Part shown: positions 47,175-57,300 of the stretch, piece by piece
Numbering within the stretch: position 1 is the stretch's first letter
Layout: the number at the start of each line of letters is the position of its first letter
Assembly: GCF_007002745.1 (NCBI RefSeq)
Contig: NZ_SGNY01000001.1
Location: 620,001 to 684,000 of the forward strand
Source of the DNA: Martinezella rhizogenes
GTDB lineage: Bacteria > Pseudomonadota > Alphaproteobacteria > Rhizobiales > Rhizobiaceae
Direction: 5' to 3'
Length of the DNA stretch: 64,000 nucleotides
Program-made: the position numbers and the translations under genes
The notes under the pieces: generated by a model
Databases searched by the model: none
The model's input: the letters and a program-made list of their open reading frames with translations, nothing else
Told to the model about the DNA's origin: nothing

Positions 47175-47381
47175 GGTGAACGGTGCGGCTTTATAAAATG
47201 CCGCGCCGAACCCGATCCCACAGGTTGGAGTTTTCCTGCAGCTCATAAAAAGCAGGATGGCAGACCGGCTCCGCATCGGCCCGGTCGATCAGATGGTTCA
47301 ACAGGTCCGATGCTGCAAACATGCGCGGGGCGCGGCAAAGTGCCGTCGTCCACACGCGCTCGTGAATGGATAAAAAGAACA

Positions 47382-49049
47382 ATGGCTAAACAGGACGAAC
47401 TGGTCTTCCTGCCGCTTGGCGGCGTCGGTGAAATCGGCATGAATCTGGCGCTTTACGGATACGGTCCGGCAGGCAAGCGCGAATGGATCATGGTGGATTG
47501 CGGCGTGACCTTTGCCGGTCTCGATCTGCCGGGTGTCGATCTGGTGTTGCCTGACATCACGTATATCGCCGAGCAGAAGAAAAACCTCAAAGGCATCATC
47601 ATCACCCACGCCCATGAGGATCACTACGGCGCGCTGAACGATCTGTGGCCGGGCCTCAACGTGCCGGTCTATGCCTCGGGTTTCACCGCCGGCATGCTGG
47701 AAGCCAAGCGCGCCTATGAAGGCAGCCGCGCCGAAATTCCGATCACTCCCTTCAAGGCGGGCGACCGCATCAATGTTGGTCCGTTCGAAATCGAGGCCGT
47801 CGGCGTCAATCACTCCATCCCGGAGCCAATGTCGCTGGTCATCCGCACGCCGCTCGGCAATCTCATCCATACCGGCGACTGGAAAATCGATGAGGCTCCG
47901 TCGCTCGGGCCGTTGACGGATGAGGCCCGTTTCCGCGCCATCGGCGAAGAGGGCGTGCTGGCGCTGATGTGCGACAGCACCAACTCGGTACGCGATGGCG
48001 TGTCGCCTTCCGAACACGAGGTTTCCGAAGGCCTGCGCCAGATCATTGAAAATGCCGAGGGCCGTGTCGCCGTTACCACCTTCTCCTCCAATGTCGGGCG
48101 TATCCGCTCGATTGCCCAGGCGGCAGAGGCGGCGGGCCGTGAGGTGCTGCTGCTTGGCTCGTCGCTGAAGCGCGTTGTCAACGTCTCGCAGGACCTCGGC
48201 ATCATGGAAGGCATCCAGCCATTTCTGGCCGAAGACGAATATGGCTATATTCCACGCGACAAGGTGGTGCTGATTCTGACCGGTTCGCAGGGTGAACCGC
48301 GTGCCGCGCTTGCCAAGCTTTCGCGTGACGAGATGCGCAATGTGGCGCTCGCTTCCGGTGACACGGTGGTGTTTTCCTCTCGCGCCATTCCCGGCAATGA
48401 AAAGGCCATCATCGATATCAAGAACGGGCTGATCGAGCAGGGCGTCCATATCATCACTGACAATGAGGCTCTGGTCCACGTTTCCGGCCATCCACGCCGC
48501 AACGAGCTTCTGAAGATGTATGAGTGGACGAAGCCGCAGATCGTTGTGCCTGTCCATGGCGAGGCGGCGCATCTGGTGGCGCAGAAGGAACTGGCCGAGC
48601 AGGCCGGCATTTCGCAGGTGCCGAAGGTGCGCAACGGTAATATTCTGCGTCTGGCCCCCGGTCCTGCGGAAGTCATCGATGATGCGCCGCATGGCCGCGT
48701 CTTCAAGGACGGCAATCTCATCGGCGATATGGATGAGATGGGCATCAGCAATCGCCGCAAGCTGTCCTTCGCCGGTCACGTCTCCGTCAACGTGGTGCTG
48801 GACAGCCGTTACGACTTCCTCGGCGATCCCGATGTCGTGCCCTTCGGCCTGCCGGAATTCGATGACGAGGGCGAGGACATGGAGGACACGCTTTACGACG
48901 CGGTTCTCGGTGCTGTGGAAAGCATTCCCCGCGCCCGTCGCAAGGATCTGGAACTGCTGCGTGAAGCGGTGCGCCGCGCCGTTCGCGCTGCTGCCAACCA
49001 GACCTGGGGCAAGAAGCCGATCGTAACGGTTTTTGTCACCAAGGTTTGA
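47382..49049 (+). CDS. rnj: Ribonuclease J
   Basis: A metallo-beta-lactamase/beta-CASP ribonuclease of 555 residues with endo- and 5'-exonuclease activity in the family; it takes part in rRNA and mRNA processing in rhizobia. The zinc motif is IIITHAHEDHYGAL (HxHxDH, residues 76-81), with FLPLGGVGEIGMNLALYGYG at the N terminus, GDWKIDEAPSLGPLTD, LMCDSTN, and beta-CASP parts TTFSSNVGRIRSIAQAA, LTGSQGEPRAALAKL and VHVSGHPRRNEL. The ATG at 47382 gives the conserved start; longer in-frame starts are in the 207-bp upstream gap. Confidence 0.93.
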   Translation: MAKQDELVFLPLGGVGEIGMNLALYGYGPAGKREWIMVDCGVTFAGLDLPGVDLVLPDITYIAEQKKNLKGIIITHAHEDHYGALNDLWPGLNVPVYASGFTAGMLEAKRAYEGSRAEIPITPFKAGDRINVGPFEIEAVGVNHSIPEPMSLVIRTPLGNLIHTGDWKIDEAPSLGPLTDEARFRAIGEEGVLALMCDSTNSVRDGVSPSEHEVSEGLRQIIENAEGRVAVTTFSSNVGRIRSIAQAAEAAGREVLLLGSSLKRVVNVSQDLGIMEGIQPFLAEDEYGYIPRDKVVLILTGSQGEPRAALAKLSRDEMRNVALASGDTVVFSSRAIPGNEKAIIDIKNGLIEQGVHIITDNEALVHVSGHPRRNELLKMYEWTKPQIVVPVHGEAAHLVAQKELAEQAGISQVPKVRNGNILRLAPGPAEVIDDAPHGRVFKDGNLIGDMDEMGISNRRKLSFAGHVSVNVVLDSRYDFLGDPDVVPFGLPEFDDEGEDMEDTLYDAVLGAVESIPRARRKDLELLREAVRRAVRAAANQTWGKKPIVTVFVTKV

Positions 49050-49434
49050 GCCGGAGGCGCGCAAGACTGATGTGTCGGGCGATCTGTGTCATCCGCACTC
49101 CGTCACCCCGGGCTTGTCCCACTGCTGTCCGGTTTGAATTTCCGGACAGGCTGCAATCCCCTTGAAGTCGGTGGTGAAGGGTGAACATTCACTCAACGGC
49201 ATCCTCGGCCATGTGCCGAGGATCTAACGGCGCCGAATAATCAATATGTTGGCGGATCCTCGGGGCAGGCCCGAGGATGACGTCGGCACAATTGGCCTGA
49301 CTTTTCTTCCCATTGGACGACGTCGCCAGCACGGTTCTGTTCCTGCTTCCAGGGCTTTTTGCGCTTCTTGCCGAGAAGTGATTCCGCTTTACGGATGAAT
49401 GCGTTACAAGAAGCCCATTGTGCAGGAGGATCAC
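49050..49434. other. Intergenic region with repeats between rnj and the DUF1467 gene
   Basis: No gene is supported in these 385 bp. It contains the two CCTCGG hairpin repeats at 49201-49278 and a weaker related stretch near 49095-49120 (GTCACCCCGGGCTTG). In several other rhizobia a methylmalonyl-CoA epimerase gene is expected here; I see no trace I could call a remnant. Confidence 0.45.
49201..49278. repeat. Pair of CCTCGG palindromic repeats
   Basis: Two hairpin units sit 32 bp apart: ATCCTCGGC-catgt-GCCGAGGAT (49201-49223) and ATCCTCGGG-gcagg-CCCGAGGAT (49256-49278). They share the core ATCCTCGG/CCGAGGAT and match a repeat type that is very frequent in Agrobacterium and related intergenic DNA. 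Confidence 0.75.
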
Positions 49435-49704
49435 ATGCCGCTTCTTTCGGTCTTCGCCGTTTATTTCATCGTCTGGTGGACGGTGCTTTTTGTTGTGTTG
49501 CCGATTGGACTTCGCACCCAGGCGGAAGACGGCGATGTGGCGCTTGGCACCATTGCCAGCGCGCCATCCCGCTTCCGAGGCGGCCGCATCGTCCTGTGGA
49601 CAACACTGATATCGGCGCTGATCTGTGGTGTGTGGTACGGTGGATCCTGGTGGTTCGGTTTCAGCCTTGATGATCTCCCGAGAATTGTCCCGGTTTACGA
49701 CTGA
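49435..49704 (+). CDS. DUF1467 family membrane protein
   Basis: An 89-residue protein with two helices: MPLLSVFAVYFIVWWTVLFV at the start and VLWTTLISALICGVWYGGSW near the end. The loop between them (LPIGLRTQAEDGDVALGTIASAPSR) is the signature of DUF1467, an alphaproteobacterial family of unknown function that is often found next to proS or RNase J genes, as here. The ATG at 49435 has a perfect AGGAGG eight bases upstream; a longer frame from 49399 lacks one. Confidence 0.85.
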   Translation: MPLLSVFAVYFIVWWTVLFVVLPIGLRTQAEDGDVALGTIASAPSRFRGGRIVLWTTLISALICGVWYGGSWWFGFSLDDLPRIVPVYD

Positions 49705-50406
49705 AGTATCGGAGCTTGATTCCACCGCATTCGTGACCTGGAAAACGTGGCTCCGTCACGTCTGCAACGTAGCGAATGCAGTCCACCTCAAAACCGGGAT
49801 GACCGAAAATAGGGCAGCACTATCCGTGTCGCTGCAAGGCGTATCTGCGGCTTGTCATATGGATGTCATCTCTGTCGTGCACACAGCATAAGCATATTGG
49901 GCGGCTGATTCACCGTCACAATTTCACCGGAATAGTCCGCCGGGGAGTTGCCATGTGTTGAATCAAAAAAAAACAAGGCCTTTCAGCCTTGTTTTCCAAG
50001 TTTCGCGTGATCTGTAACCGTTGCCGGGGCAGCGACGAGCGCGCCTAAGATCTGATCCTCCCAAGACTGACCGCGAAAATGACAAGAATTTAAACTTCTT
50101 GCCTCTTTTGTAAGCTAAAGCTAGCTCAATCACCCATGCTTGTCATCTCATTTTTTGCATATTTGTTACAGTCGGCAAAAAATTCTCTGTGGTGCAATTT
50201 GTCGCACCGGATCAAGAATAATATTCCGGTCAAAGCGTTTTGACGCGAATTAGCTATCTCGAAAATGCCACGAAATCGCCTTCAACGCTCTTTTCATGGC
50301 GGGTTTTCTTCTTGGCGGGAAACGGCTATATCCGGCGCCAATATCCCTTTATTCGGGGCGATTCCCGCGCCTTTGCGCGCCGTCGTCCACATCAATGGAA
50401 GCCGTC
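49705..50406. other. Long intergenic region upstream of proS
   Basis: About 0.7 kb with no supported protein gene. It contains a hairpin flanked by a long A run (see the terminator at 49964-49995) and an AT-rich block (50080-50230). In-frame upstream extensions of proS to 50296 are not family-like. A minus-strand transcript ending at the hairpin is possible. Confidence 0.45.
49964..49995 (-). terminator. Strong intrinsic terminator on the minus strand (bidirectional)
   Basis: AACAAGGC and GCCTTGTT form an 8-bp stem with a 6-nt loop. On the minus strand it continues into about nine T; on the plus strand it has only TTTT. No minus-strand protein gene ends nearby (upstream on that strand there is only the empty proS leader region), so it may end a small RNA. 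On the plus strand it might serve the DUF1467 gene, 270 bp away. Confidence 0.7.
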
Positions 50407-51729
50407 ATGCGTCTCAGCCGTTATTTCATGCCCATCCTGAAGGAAAATCCCAAGGAAGCGGAGATCGTCTCCCACCGCCTGATGTTGCGCGCAGGCATGA
50501 TCCGGCAGCAATCGGCTGGCATTTATTCCTGGCTGCCGCTCGGCAAGCGCGTGCTGGACAAGGTCAACAGGATCATCCGTCAGGAGCAGGACCGTTCCGG
50601 CGCCATCGAGCTTCTGATGCCGACGCTGCAGACCGCCGAGCTCTGGCAGGAAAGCGGCCGTTATGACGATTACGGCAAGGAGATGCTGCGCATCAAGGAC
50701 CGCCAGGACCGCCAGATGCTGTATGGCCCCACCAATGAGGAGATGATCACCGACATCTTCCGTTCCTATGTGAAGTCCTACAAGAACCTGCCGCTGAACC
50801 TTTACCATATCCAGCTGAAGTTCCGCGATGAAGTGCGTCCGCGTTTCGGCACCATGCGTTCGCGTGAGTTCCTGATGAAGGATGCCTATTCCTTCGACCT
50901 GACCAAGGAAGACGCGATCCACTCCTATAACAAGATGTTCGTGGCTTACCTGCGCACCTTCGAGCGCCTTGGCCTGCGCGCCATTCCCATGCGCGCCGAT
51001 ACCGGCCCGATCGGCGGCAATCACAGCCATGAATTCATCATCCTGGCCGATACCGGTGAATCCGAGGTCTTCTGCCACAAGAGCTTCCTCGACCGTGCCA
51101 TCCCGGCCGAAAACACCGACTTTGACGATGTCGCAGCCCTTCAGGGTGTATTCGATGAGTGGACGGCCGATTATGCCGCCACCTCCGAAATGCATGACGA
51201 AGCAGCCTATGATGCCATTCCGGATGGTGAGCGTCTTTCCGCACGCGGTATCGAAGTTGGCCACATCTTCTATTTCGGCACCAAATATTCCGAGCCGATG
51301 GGCGCGAAAGTGCAGGGCAAGGACGGCAAGGAACATCCTGTCCACATGGGTTCCTATGGCATTGGCCCGACACGCCTTGTTCCCGCCATCATTGAAGCAT
51401 CGCATGATGAGAACGGAATCATCTGGCCGGCCTCCGTCGCGCCTTTTGATGTTGTTGTCATCAACATGAAGGCTGGCGATGCGGCCTGTGATGCGGCTTG
51501 CGAAAAGCTGTATTATCAGCTCTCCAACGCCGGCAAGGATGTTCTTTACGACGATACCGACGACCGTGCGGGCCAGAAGTTTGCCACCGCCGATCTGATC
51601 GGTGTGCCGATGCAGATCATCGTCGGCCCGCGTTCTGTTGCGAATGGCGAAGTCGAAGTGAAGGACCGCAAGACCGGTGAACGTGAAACCGTCACAATCG
51701 AGGCGGCAATGAACAAGGCGCTTGCCTAA
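50407..51729 (+). CDS. proS: Prolyl-tRNA synthetase (short form)
   Basis: Class II aminoacyl-tRNA synthetase of 440 residues, charging tRNA-Pro. It starts [20 protein letters not shown] and has motif 1 ([20 protein letters not shown]), motif 2 ([26 protein letters not shown]) and motif 3 (SYGIGPTRL), then the anticodon-binding domain ([13 protein letters not shown] onwards). It lacks the roughly 180-residue editing insertion found in E. coli ProRS, as is usual in alphaproteobacteria. A terminator hairpin follows, but lolC and lolD come next on the same strand, so partial read-through is possible. Confidence 0.96.
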   Translation: MRLSRYFMPILKENPKEAEIVSHRLMLRAGMIRQQSAGIYSWLPLGKRVLDKVNRIIRQEQDRSGAIELLMPTLQTAELWQESGRYDDYGKEMLRIKDRQDRQMLYGPTNEEMITDIFRSYVKSYKNLPLNLYHIQLKFRDEVRPRFGTMRSREFLMKDAYSFDLTKEDAIHSYNKMFVAYLRTFERLGLRAIPMRADTGPIGGNHSHEFIILADTGESEVFCHKSFLDRAIPAENTDFDDVAALQGVFDEWTADYAATSEMHDEAAYDAIPDGERLSARGIEVGHIFYFGTKYSEPMGAKVQGKDGKEHPVHMGSYGIGPTRLVPAIIEASHDENGIIWPASVAPFDVVVINMKAGDAACDAACEKLYYQLSNAGKDVLYDDTDDRAGQKFATADLIGVPMQIIVGPRSVANGEVEVKDRKTGERETVTIEAAMNKALA

Positions 51730-51747
51730 GCAACGAACGGAAAGATG

Positions 51748-51782
51748 GGAGCGGCCTTCATGCGAAGACCGCTCCGGTTTTA
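51748..51782 (+). terminator. Intrinsic terminator after proS
   Basis: GGAGCGG-c-CTTC-atgc-GAAG-a-CCGCTCC folds into a two-part stem with a tetraloop, followed by ggTTTTat. The T run is short, so termination may be incomplete. Confidence 0.65.
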
Positions 51783-51857
51783 TGGCGCAGGCGCCGTTAC
51801 GATTGGGACCGATCTTTGGAAAAGACCGATCCTGCAGATTGAGATCAGGGAGACGAC

Positions 51858-53165
51858 ATGGCAAAAGCCGATGCTGACAAGGGTGCGGCTCCTTCCGCCC
51901 GGGAAAAGACCGCCCGGCCTTTTTCCGCTTTTGAACGCATGGTGGCCTGGCGCTATCTGCGGTCGCGGCGCAAGGAAGCGTTCATTTCCGTCATCGCCGG
52001 TTTTTCTTTTGTCGGCATCATGCTGGGCGTTGCAACGCTCATCATCGTCATGGCTGTCATGAACGGTTTTCGTACCGAGCTGATTTCGCGCATTCTCGGC
52101 ATTAACGGCCATATGATTGTCCAGCCGATCGACCAGCCCTTCAATAATTATGATGAGCTGGCGAAGAAGTTTTCAGCCGTGCCGGGTGTCACCATGGCCC
52201 TGCCGCTGGTGGAAGGCCAGACATTGGCCTCCGGCCGTGGCGGCGCAGGCTCCGGCGCGCTGGTGCGTGGCGTGCGCCAGGAGGATATCGACAAGATCAA
52301 GGAAGTTGCCAGCAACATCAAGACCGGCGATCTCGTCGGCTTCATGGCGGGCGACGGCGTTCTGGTCGGCTCGCGGCTTGCCGCACAGCTTGGCGTGACG
52401 GCGGGTGATGACATCACGCTCATTTCGCCGGAAGGCGACGTGACGCCGATGGGCGTCAATCCGCGCGTCAAATCCTACAAGATATCAGGCGTCTTCGAGA
52501 TCGGCATGTCAGAATATGACGCGTCGATGATCTATATGCCGCTGTCTGAAGCCCAGCTTTATTTCAATGCCGACGGCATCGTGCAATCCATCGAGCTTTA
52601 TGTCAGCCGCCCCGATGACGTCGACGGCATCCGGCCGCTGGTGGAGCAGGCCGCCGAACGGCAGATCTATATCACCGACTGGCGACAGCGGAACCAGACC
52701 TTCTTTTCCGCCCTGCAGGTGGAAAGAAACGTGATGTTCATGATCCTCACCCTCATCGTTCTGGTGGCGGCGCTGAACATCATTTCCGGCCTCATCATGC
52801 TGGTGAAGGACAAGGGCAGCGATATCGCCATTCTGCGCACCATGGGGGCCAGTTCCGGCGCGGTCATGCGTATCTTCTTCATGACCGGAGCGGCCATCGG
52901 CACGGTCGGCACCTTTGCCGGCGTGGCGCTTGGCGTCATCGTCTGCCTCAATGTGGAATCCATCCGGCAGTTCTTTTCCTGGATATCCGGTACGGTGCTG
53001 TTTGACCCGCAGCTTTATTTCCTCAGCCAGCTGCCGGCCGAAATGGATATCAGCGAGACCATCACCGTCGTCATCATGGCGCTGACGCTTTCTTTCCTGG
53101 CAACGATCTTTCCAGCATGGCGGGCTTCCAAGCTCGATCCGGTGCAGGCCCTGCGTTACGAATAA
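51858..53165 (+). CDS. lolC: Lipoprotein-releasing ABC transporter permease (LolC/LolE)
   Basis: Inner-membrane permease of the Lol system, which extracts outer-membrane lipoproteins for LolA. The 435 residues include the N-terminal FERMVAWRYLRSRRKEAFISVIAGFSFVGIMLGVATLIIVMAVMNGFR region (in two blocks), a large periplasmic domain with SARGGAG-like GRGGAGSGALVRGV, and three C-terminal helices including LKDKGSDIAILRTMGAS-like VKDKGSDIAILRTMGAS. Only one permease gene is present beside lolD, so the complex is probably a LolC/E-type homodimer (LolF-like). Confidence 0.93.
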   Translation: MAKADADKGAAPSAREKTARPFSAFERMVAWRYLRSRRKEAFISVIAGFSFVGIMLGVATLIIVMAVMNGFRTELISRILGINGHMIVQPIDQPFNNYDELAKKFSAVPGVTMALPLVEGQTLASGRGGAGSGALVRGVRQEDIDKIKEVASNIKTGDLVGFMAGDGVLVGSRLAAQLGVTAGDDITLISPEGDVTPMGVNPRVKSYKISGVFEIGMSEYDASMIYMPLSEAQLYFNADGIVQSIELYVSRPDDVDGIRPLVEQAAERQIYITDWRQRNQTFFSALQVERNVMFMILTLIVLVAALNIISGLIMLVKDKGSDIAILRTMGASSGAVMRIFFMTGAAIGTVGTFAGVALGVIVCLNVESIRQFFSWISGTVLFDPQLYFLSQLPAEMDISETITVVIMALTLSFLATIFPAWRASKLDPVQALRYE

Positions 53166-53180
53166 GGACCGCTTCGCAAT

Positions 53181-53864
53181 ATGGCAAAAAAAACAGTGCT
53201 GCGGCTTACCGGCGTGGAACGGACCTATGGTCAGGGTGAAACGTCGCTTTCCATTCTGCGCAAGGCCGATCTTGAATTGAGGAGCGGTGAGATGGTGGCG
53301 CTCGTCGCCCCCTCCGGTACCGGAAAATCCACACTGCTGCATCTGGCGGGCCTTCTGGAGCACCCTGACGCGGGTGAGGTTTTCATCAATGGCGCGCCAT
53401 GCAACGGTCTGCCGGATGAAACCCGCACCGCGATCCGCCGCAGCGACATTGGTTTCGTCTATCAGTTCCATCACCTCCTGCCGGAGTTTTCGGCGGTGGA
53501 AAATGTGATGATGCCGCAGCTTATCGCCGGTCTCACACAGGCCGAAGCGCGCAAGCGTGCCAGCGCCCTGCTGGACTACATGCGCGTCGGCCATCGCGGC
53601 GAACATCGCCCGGCCGAACTTTCCGGTGGCGAGCAGCAGCGTGTGGCGATTGCGCGCGCGGTTGCCAATGCGCCGCTTCTGCTGCTTGCGGATGAGCCGA
53701 CCGGCAACCTCGATCCCGAAACCGCGCATTATGTTTTCGATGCGCTGGAGGCCTTAGTGCGCCAGTCCGGCCTTGCGGCGATGATCGCCACCCATAACCA
53801 CGACCTCGCTGCCCGCATGGACCGACGTGTCACGCTTGCAGACGGCAAGATCGTCGATTTCTGA
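53181..53864 (+). CDS. lolD: Lipoprotein-releasing ABC transporter ATPase LolD
   Basis: ATPase of the Lol system, 227 residues. Walker A is [18 protein letters not shown], the Q-loop region is [22 protein letters not shown], the signature is [17 protein letters not shown], and Walker B is [18 protein letters not shown], followed by the switch His in ATHNHDLA. The FHHLLPEF element is characteristic of LolD. It is 15 bp after lolC, and a terminator follows about 100 bp downstream. Confidence 0.96.
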   Translation: MAKKTVLRLTGVERTYGQGETSLSILRKADLELRSGEMVALVAPSGTGKSTLLHLAGLLEHPDAGEVFINGAPCNGLPDETRTAIRRSDIGFVYQFHHLLPEFSAVENVMMPQLIAGLTQAEARKRASALLDYMRVGHRGEHRPAELSGGEQQRVAIARAVANAPLLLLADEPTGNLDPETAHYVFDALEALVRQSGLAAMIATHNHDLAARMDRRVTLADGKIVDF

Positions 53865-53964
53865 TCATCACGGTCTGAGCCGGCGATATCGTCGACGCGG
53901 CTGAGTCGCTTCGCTGCGGCTCCTCCATGGGTCGGCTCCTTCTTCCACAATTGAATTTTTTCCG

Positions 53965-53996
53965 AACCCGTAGGTGTTTCAACCTCCGGGTTTTTT
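53965..53996 (+). terminator. Intrinsic terminator after lolC-lolD
   Basis: AACCCG-t-AGGT-gtttca-ACCT-c-CGGGTT forms a stem with one mismatch and runs into six T. It isolates the following SOS-type unit and dnaE from the lol operon. Confidence 0.85.
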
Positions 53997-54084
53997 CGCT
54001 TTGGAGTCAGGGGCTTGTCGATCATGGGAACGGAACCGCAGCCGATTCTGCCGCGTTAGCAAGGGGAATATCAGTGAAACCCTG

Positions 54085-54119
54085 TTGACAATCGAACAAA
54101 ATGAGAACAAAGTTGGAAC
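54085..54119 (+). promoter_or_regulatory. Tandem LexA (SOS) boxes overlapping a promoter
   Basis: GAAC occurs at 54094-54097, 54105-54108 and 54116-54119, each separated by exactly 7 bp. This gives two overlapping matches to the alphaproteobacterial LexA operator GAAC-N7-GAAC (GTTC-N7-GTTC). A perfect TTGACA -35 lies at 54085-54090, so LexA bound here would cover the promoter. The -10 element is not clear. Confidence 0.8.
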
Positions 54120-54140
54120 ATAACGAGTAAGGAGAGACCA

Positions 54141-54227
54141 ATGACTGATTTCATCCGTGACGTTGCCGCTTTCGCTTCCATCGCTGTCTTTGTTGCCAGC
54201 TTTTCGGTAATCCTCACTGCCCTGTGA
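54141..54227 (+). CDS. SOS-type 28-residue membrane peptide (SidA-like candidate)
   Basis: A 28-codon gene begins at ATG 54141 with GGAGAG seven bases upstream and ends TGA at 54227. The peptide starts MTDFIRDVAAFASIAVFVAS and finishes with a hydrophobic FSVILTAL, so one helix spans most of it after a short charged N terminus. It lies 22 bp downstream of the tandem LexA boxes and 105 bp before dnaE. In Caulobacter, SidA is a 29-residue SOS-induced inner-membrane peptide that blocks division through FtsW/FtsN. Size, topology and SOS control match, but homology is unproven. It may alternatively be a leader for SOS-controlled dnaE. Confidence 0.65.
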   Translation: MTDFIRDVAAFASIAVFVASFSVILTAL

Positions 54228-54332
54228 AGGAAACACCGGCGCAGAAGCCTGTATGGAGGCCGCAAGGCTGTGGACTTTAAGCGCCGGAAATCGGAAAATC
54301 GCCCCCTCGATTCAGAATGACAGGACGACGAT

Positions 54333-57300
54333 ATGGGCGATACGGTTGTGCGTGGAGAAAACTCTGACGAAACGCTGAAAACGCCTGGTTTCGTCCATTT
54401 GCGGGTTCATTCCGCTTACTCCCTGCTTGAGGGGGCATTACCCCTCAAGAAAATCATGTCCAAGGCCGTTGCAGATGGCCAGCCGGCAATTGCCATCACC
54501 GACACCAACAATCTTTTCGTTGCGCTGGAGTTTTCCGAAAAAGCGCGTGACGAAGGTCTGCAGCCGATCATCGGTTGCCAGGTGTCGATCGACATGCAGG
54601 ATGCGGCGGAGGATCGCCGCAATCACAACAGCCATCTCGCCAAACTCCCCGCCATTGTGCTTCTGGCCGCCAATGCCGAAGGTTACGAGCGGCTGGTGGA
54701 CCTGATCAGCCGCGCCTATCTGGAAGGTGAGGGCAGTGGCGGACATTCCGTGCATGTTACCCGCGCATGGCTGGAAGAAGCCTCCAATGCCGGGCTTATC
54801 GCATTGACGGGCGCCACTGGCGGTCCTGTCGATATGGCGTTGAAGGAAGGCCATGCCGCGCAGGCCAAAGAGCGGCTGCTGACGCTGAAGTCGCTCTTTG
54901 GTGACAGGCTCTATATCGAATTGCAGCGCCAGTCCGGTTATGACCGCTCCCACGAGCGACGCATGATCGGCCTTGCCTATGAACATGATATCCCGCTGGT
55001 TGCCACCAATGAGGCGTTTTTCCCTTCCAAGGCAGACTATGAGGCGCATGACGCCCTGATGGCGGTGGCGCATAATGCCATCGTTTCCGATGACAGCCGC
55101 TTCCGCCTGACACCCGATCATTATCTGAAAAGCCGGCAGGAGATGACGGCGCTGTTTGCCGACCTTCCCGAGGCGCTGGAAAATACCGTCGAGATTGCGC
55201 TGCGCTGCTCCTATGTGCTGAAAAAACGCGGGCCCATCCTGCCACGTTTCACCGGCGCCAGCGAAGATCCGGAAGCGGCCGAACATGCCGAAACAGAGGA
55301 GCTTCGCCGCCAGGCGGTGGAGGGGCTCGACCAGCGGCTTGCGGCGCTCGGCATGTCGCCCGGCTATACGGAGCAGGATTATCGCGAGAGACTGGATTTC
55401 GAACTCGGCGTCATCTCGCGCATGAAATTCCCCGGTTACTTCCTGATCGTTGCCGACTTCATCAAATGGGCCAAGCAGCAGGACATCCCTGTTGGTCCCG
55501 GCCGCGGTTCGGGCGCCGGCTCGCTTGTGGCTTATGCACTGACCATCACCGATGTCGATCCGTTGCGCTTCTCGTTGCTGTTCGAGCGCTTCCTCAATCC
55601 CGAGCGTGTCTCGATGCCGGACTTCGACATCGACTTCTGCCAGGATCGCCGCGAAGAGGTGATCCGTTATGTGCAGCGCAAATATGGCCGCGAGCAGGTG
55701 GCGCAGATCATCACCTTCGGTTCGCTGCAGGCGCGTGCGGCATTGCGCGATGTTGGCCGCGTGCTGGAAATGCCCTATGGGCAGGTGGACAAGATCTGCA
55801 AGCTGGTACCCAATAACCCGGCCAACCCGACGCCTTTGTCAAAGGCCATCGAGGAAGAGCCGCGCCTGCAGGAAGAGGCGGACAAGGAACCCGTCGTCGC
55901 CCGCCTCCTGGATATCGCCCAAAAGATCGAAGGGCTTTACCGCCACGCCTCCACCCACGCCGCCGGTATCGTCATCGGCGACCGGCCGCTATCCAAGCTG
56001 GTGCCGATGTATCGCGATCCGCGATCCGACATGCCGGTCACCCAGTTCAACATGAAATGGGTGGAAAGCGCCGGTCTCGTCAAATTCGACTTCCTCGGCC
56101 TGAAGACGCTGACGGTATTGAAGGTCGCCGTGGATTTTGTCGCCAAGCGCGGCATCAAGGTCGATCTTGCCGCCATTCCGCTGGACGACACGAAAACCTA
56201 TGAGATGTTGTCGCGTGGCGAGACCATCGGCGTGTTCCAGGTGGAAAGTGCGGGCATGCGCAAGGCGCTGATCGGCATGCGCCCGGACTGCATCGAGGAT
56301 ATCATCGCGCTGGTGGCGCTTTATCGTCCGGGCCCGATGGAAAACATCCCGGTCTATAATGCCCGCAAACATGGCGAGGAGGAGCTGGAGTCCATCCACC
56401 CCACCATCGACCATCTGCTCAAGGAAACGCAGGGCGTTATCGTCTATCAGGAACAGGTGATGCAGATCGCCCAGGTCCTGTCAGGTTATTCGCTCGGCGA
56501 AGCCGATCTTCTGCGCCGTGCCATGGGCAAGAAGATCAAGGAGGAGATGGACAAGCAGCGCGAGCGTTTCGTCGATGGCGCCATCAAGAACGGCGTGTCG
56601 AAACCGCAGGCCGACACCATCTTCGACCTTCTGGCGAAGTTCGCCAATTACGGCTTCAACAAGAGCCATGCCGCCGCTTACGCCATCGTTTCTTACCAGA
56701 CCGCCTATATGAAGGCGCATTATCCGGTGGAGTTCCTGGCGGCCTCCATGACGCTCGATATGGCGAACACGGAAAAGCTCAACGATTTCCGGCAGGATGC
56801 CGGCCGCCTCGGCATCGAGGTCGTAGCGCCTTCGGTGCAGACGTCTTTCCGCCAGTTCGAGACCGGTGAAAACCGCATCTATTATTCGCTGGCCGCCATC
56901 AAGGGCGTCGGCGAGGGCGCGGTCGAACATATCGTCGAAGTGCGCGGCGACAAGCCGTTCACGAGCCTTGAGGATTTCTGCCTGCGTATCGATCCCAAAC
57001 AGATCAACCGGCGTGTGCTGGAAAGCCTCATCAATGCCGGCGGCTTCGACTGTTTCGGCCGCGATCGCGCCGAACTGATTGGCGGGCTCGACCGTATCAT
57101 CGGTTATGCGCAGATGGCGCAGAACAACCGCACCATCGGCCAGTCGGACATGTTCGGTTCCGGTGGTGGTAACGGCCCGGAAAAGCTGGTGCTGCCGGCC
57201 TTCCAGCCCTGGCTTGCCTCGGAAAAGCTGTTGCGTGAATATCAGGTGCTCGGTTTTTACCTCACCGCCCATCCGCTCGACACCTATCGCCCCGTGCTGG

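Noticed and set aside
47298-49064. Minus-strand frame spanning the RNase J gene
   Set aside because: Complementary to a gene with an intact HxHxDH site; no independent support.
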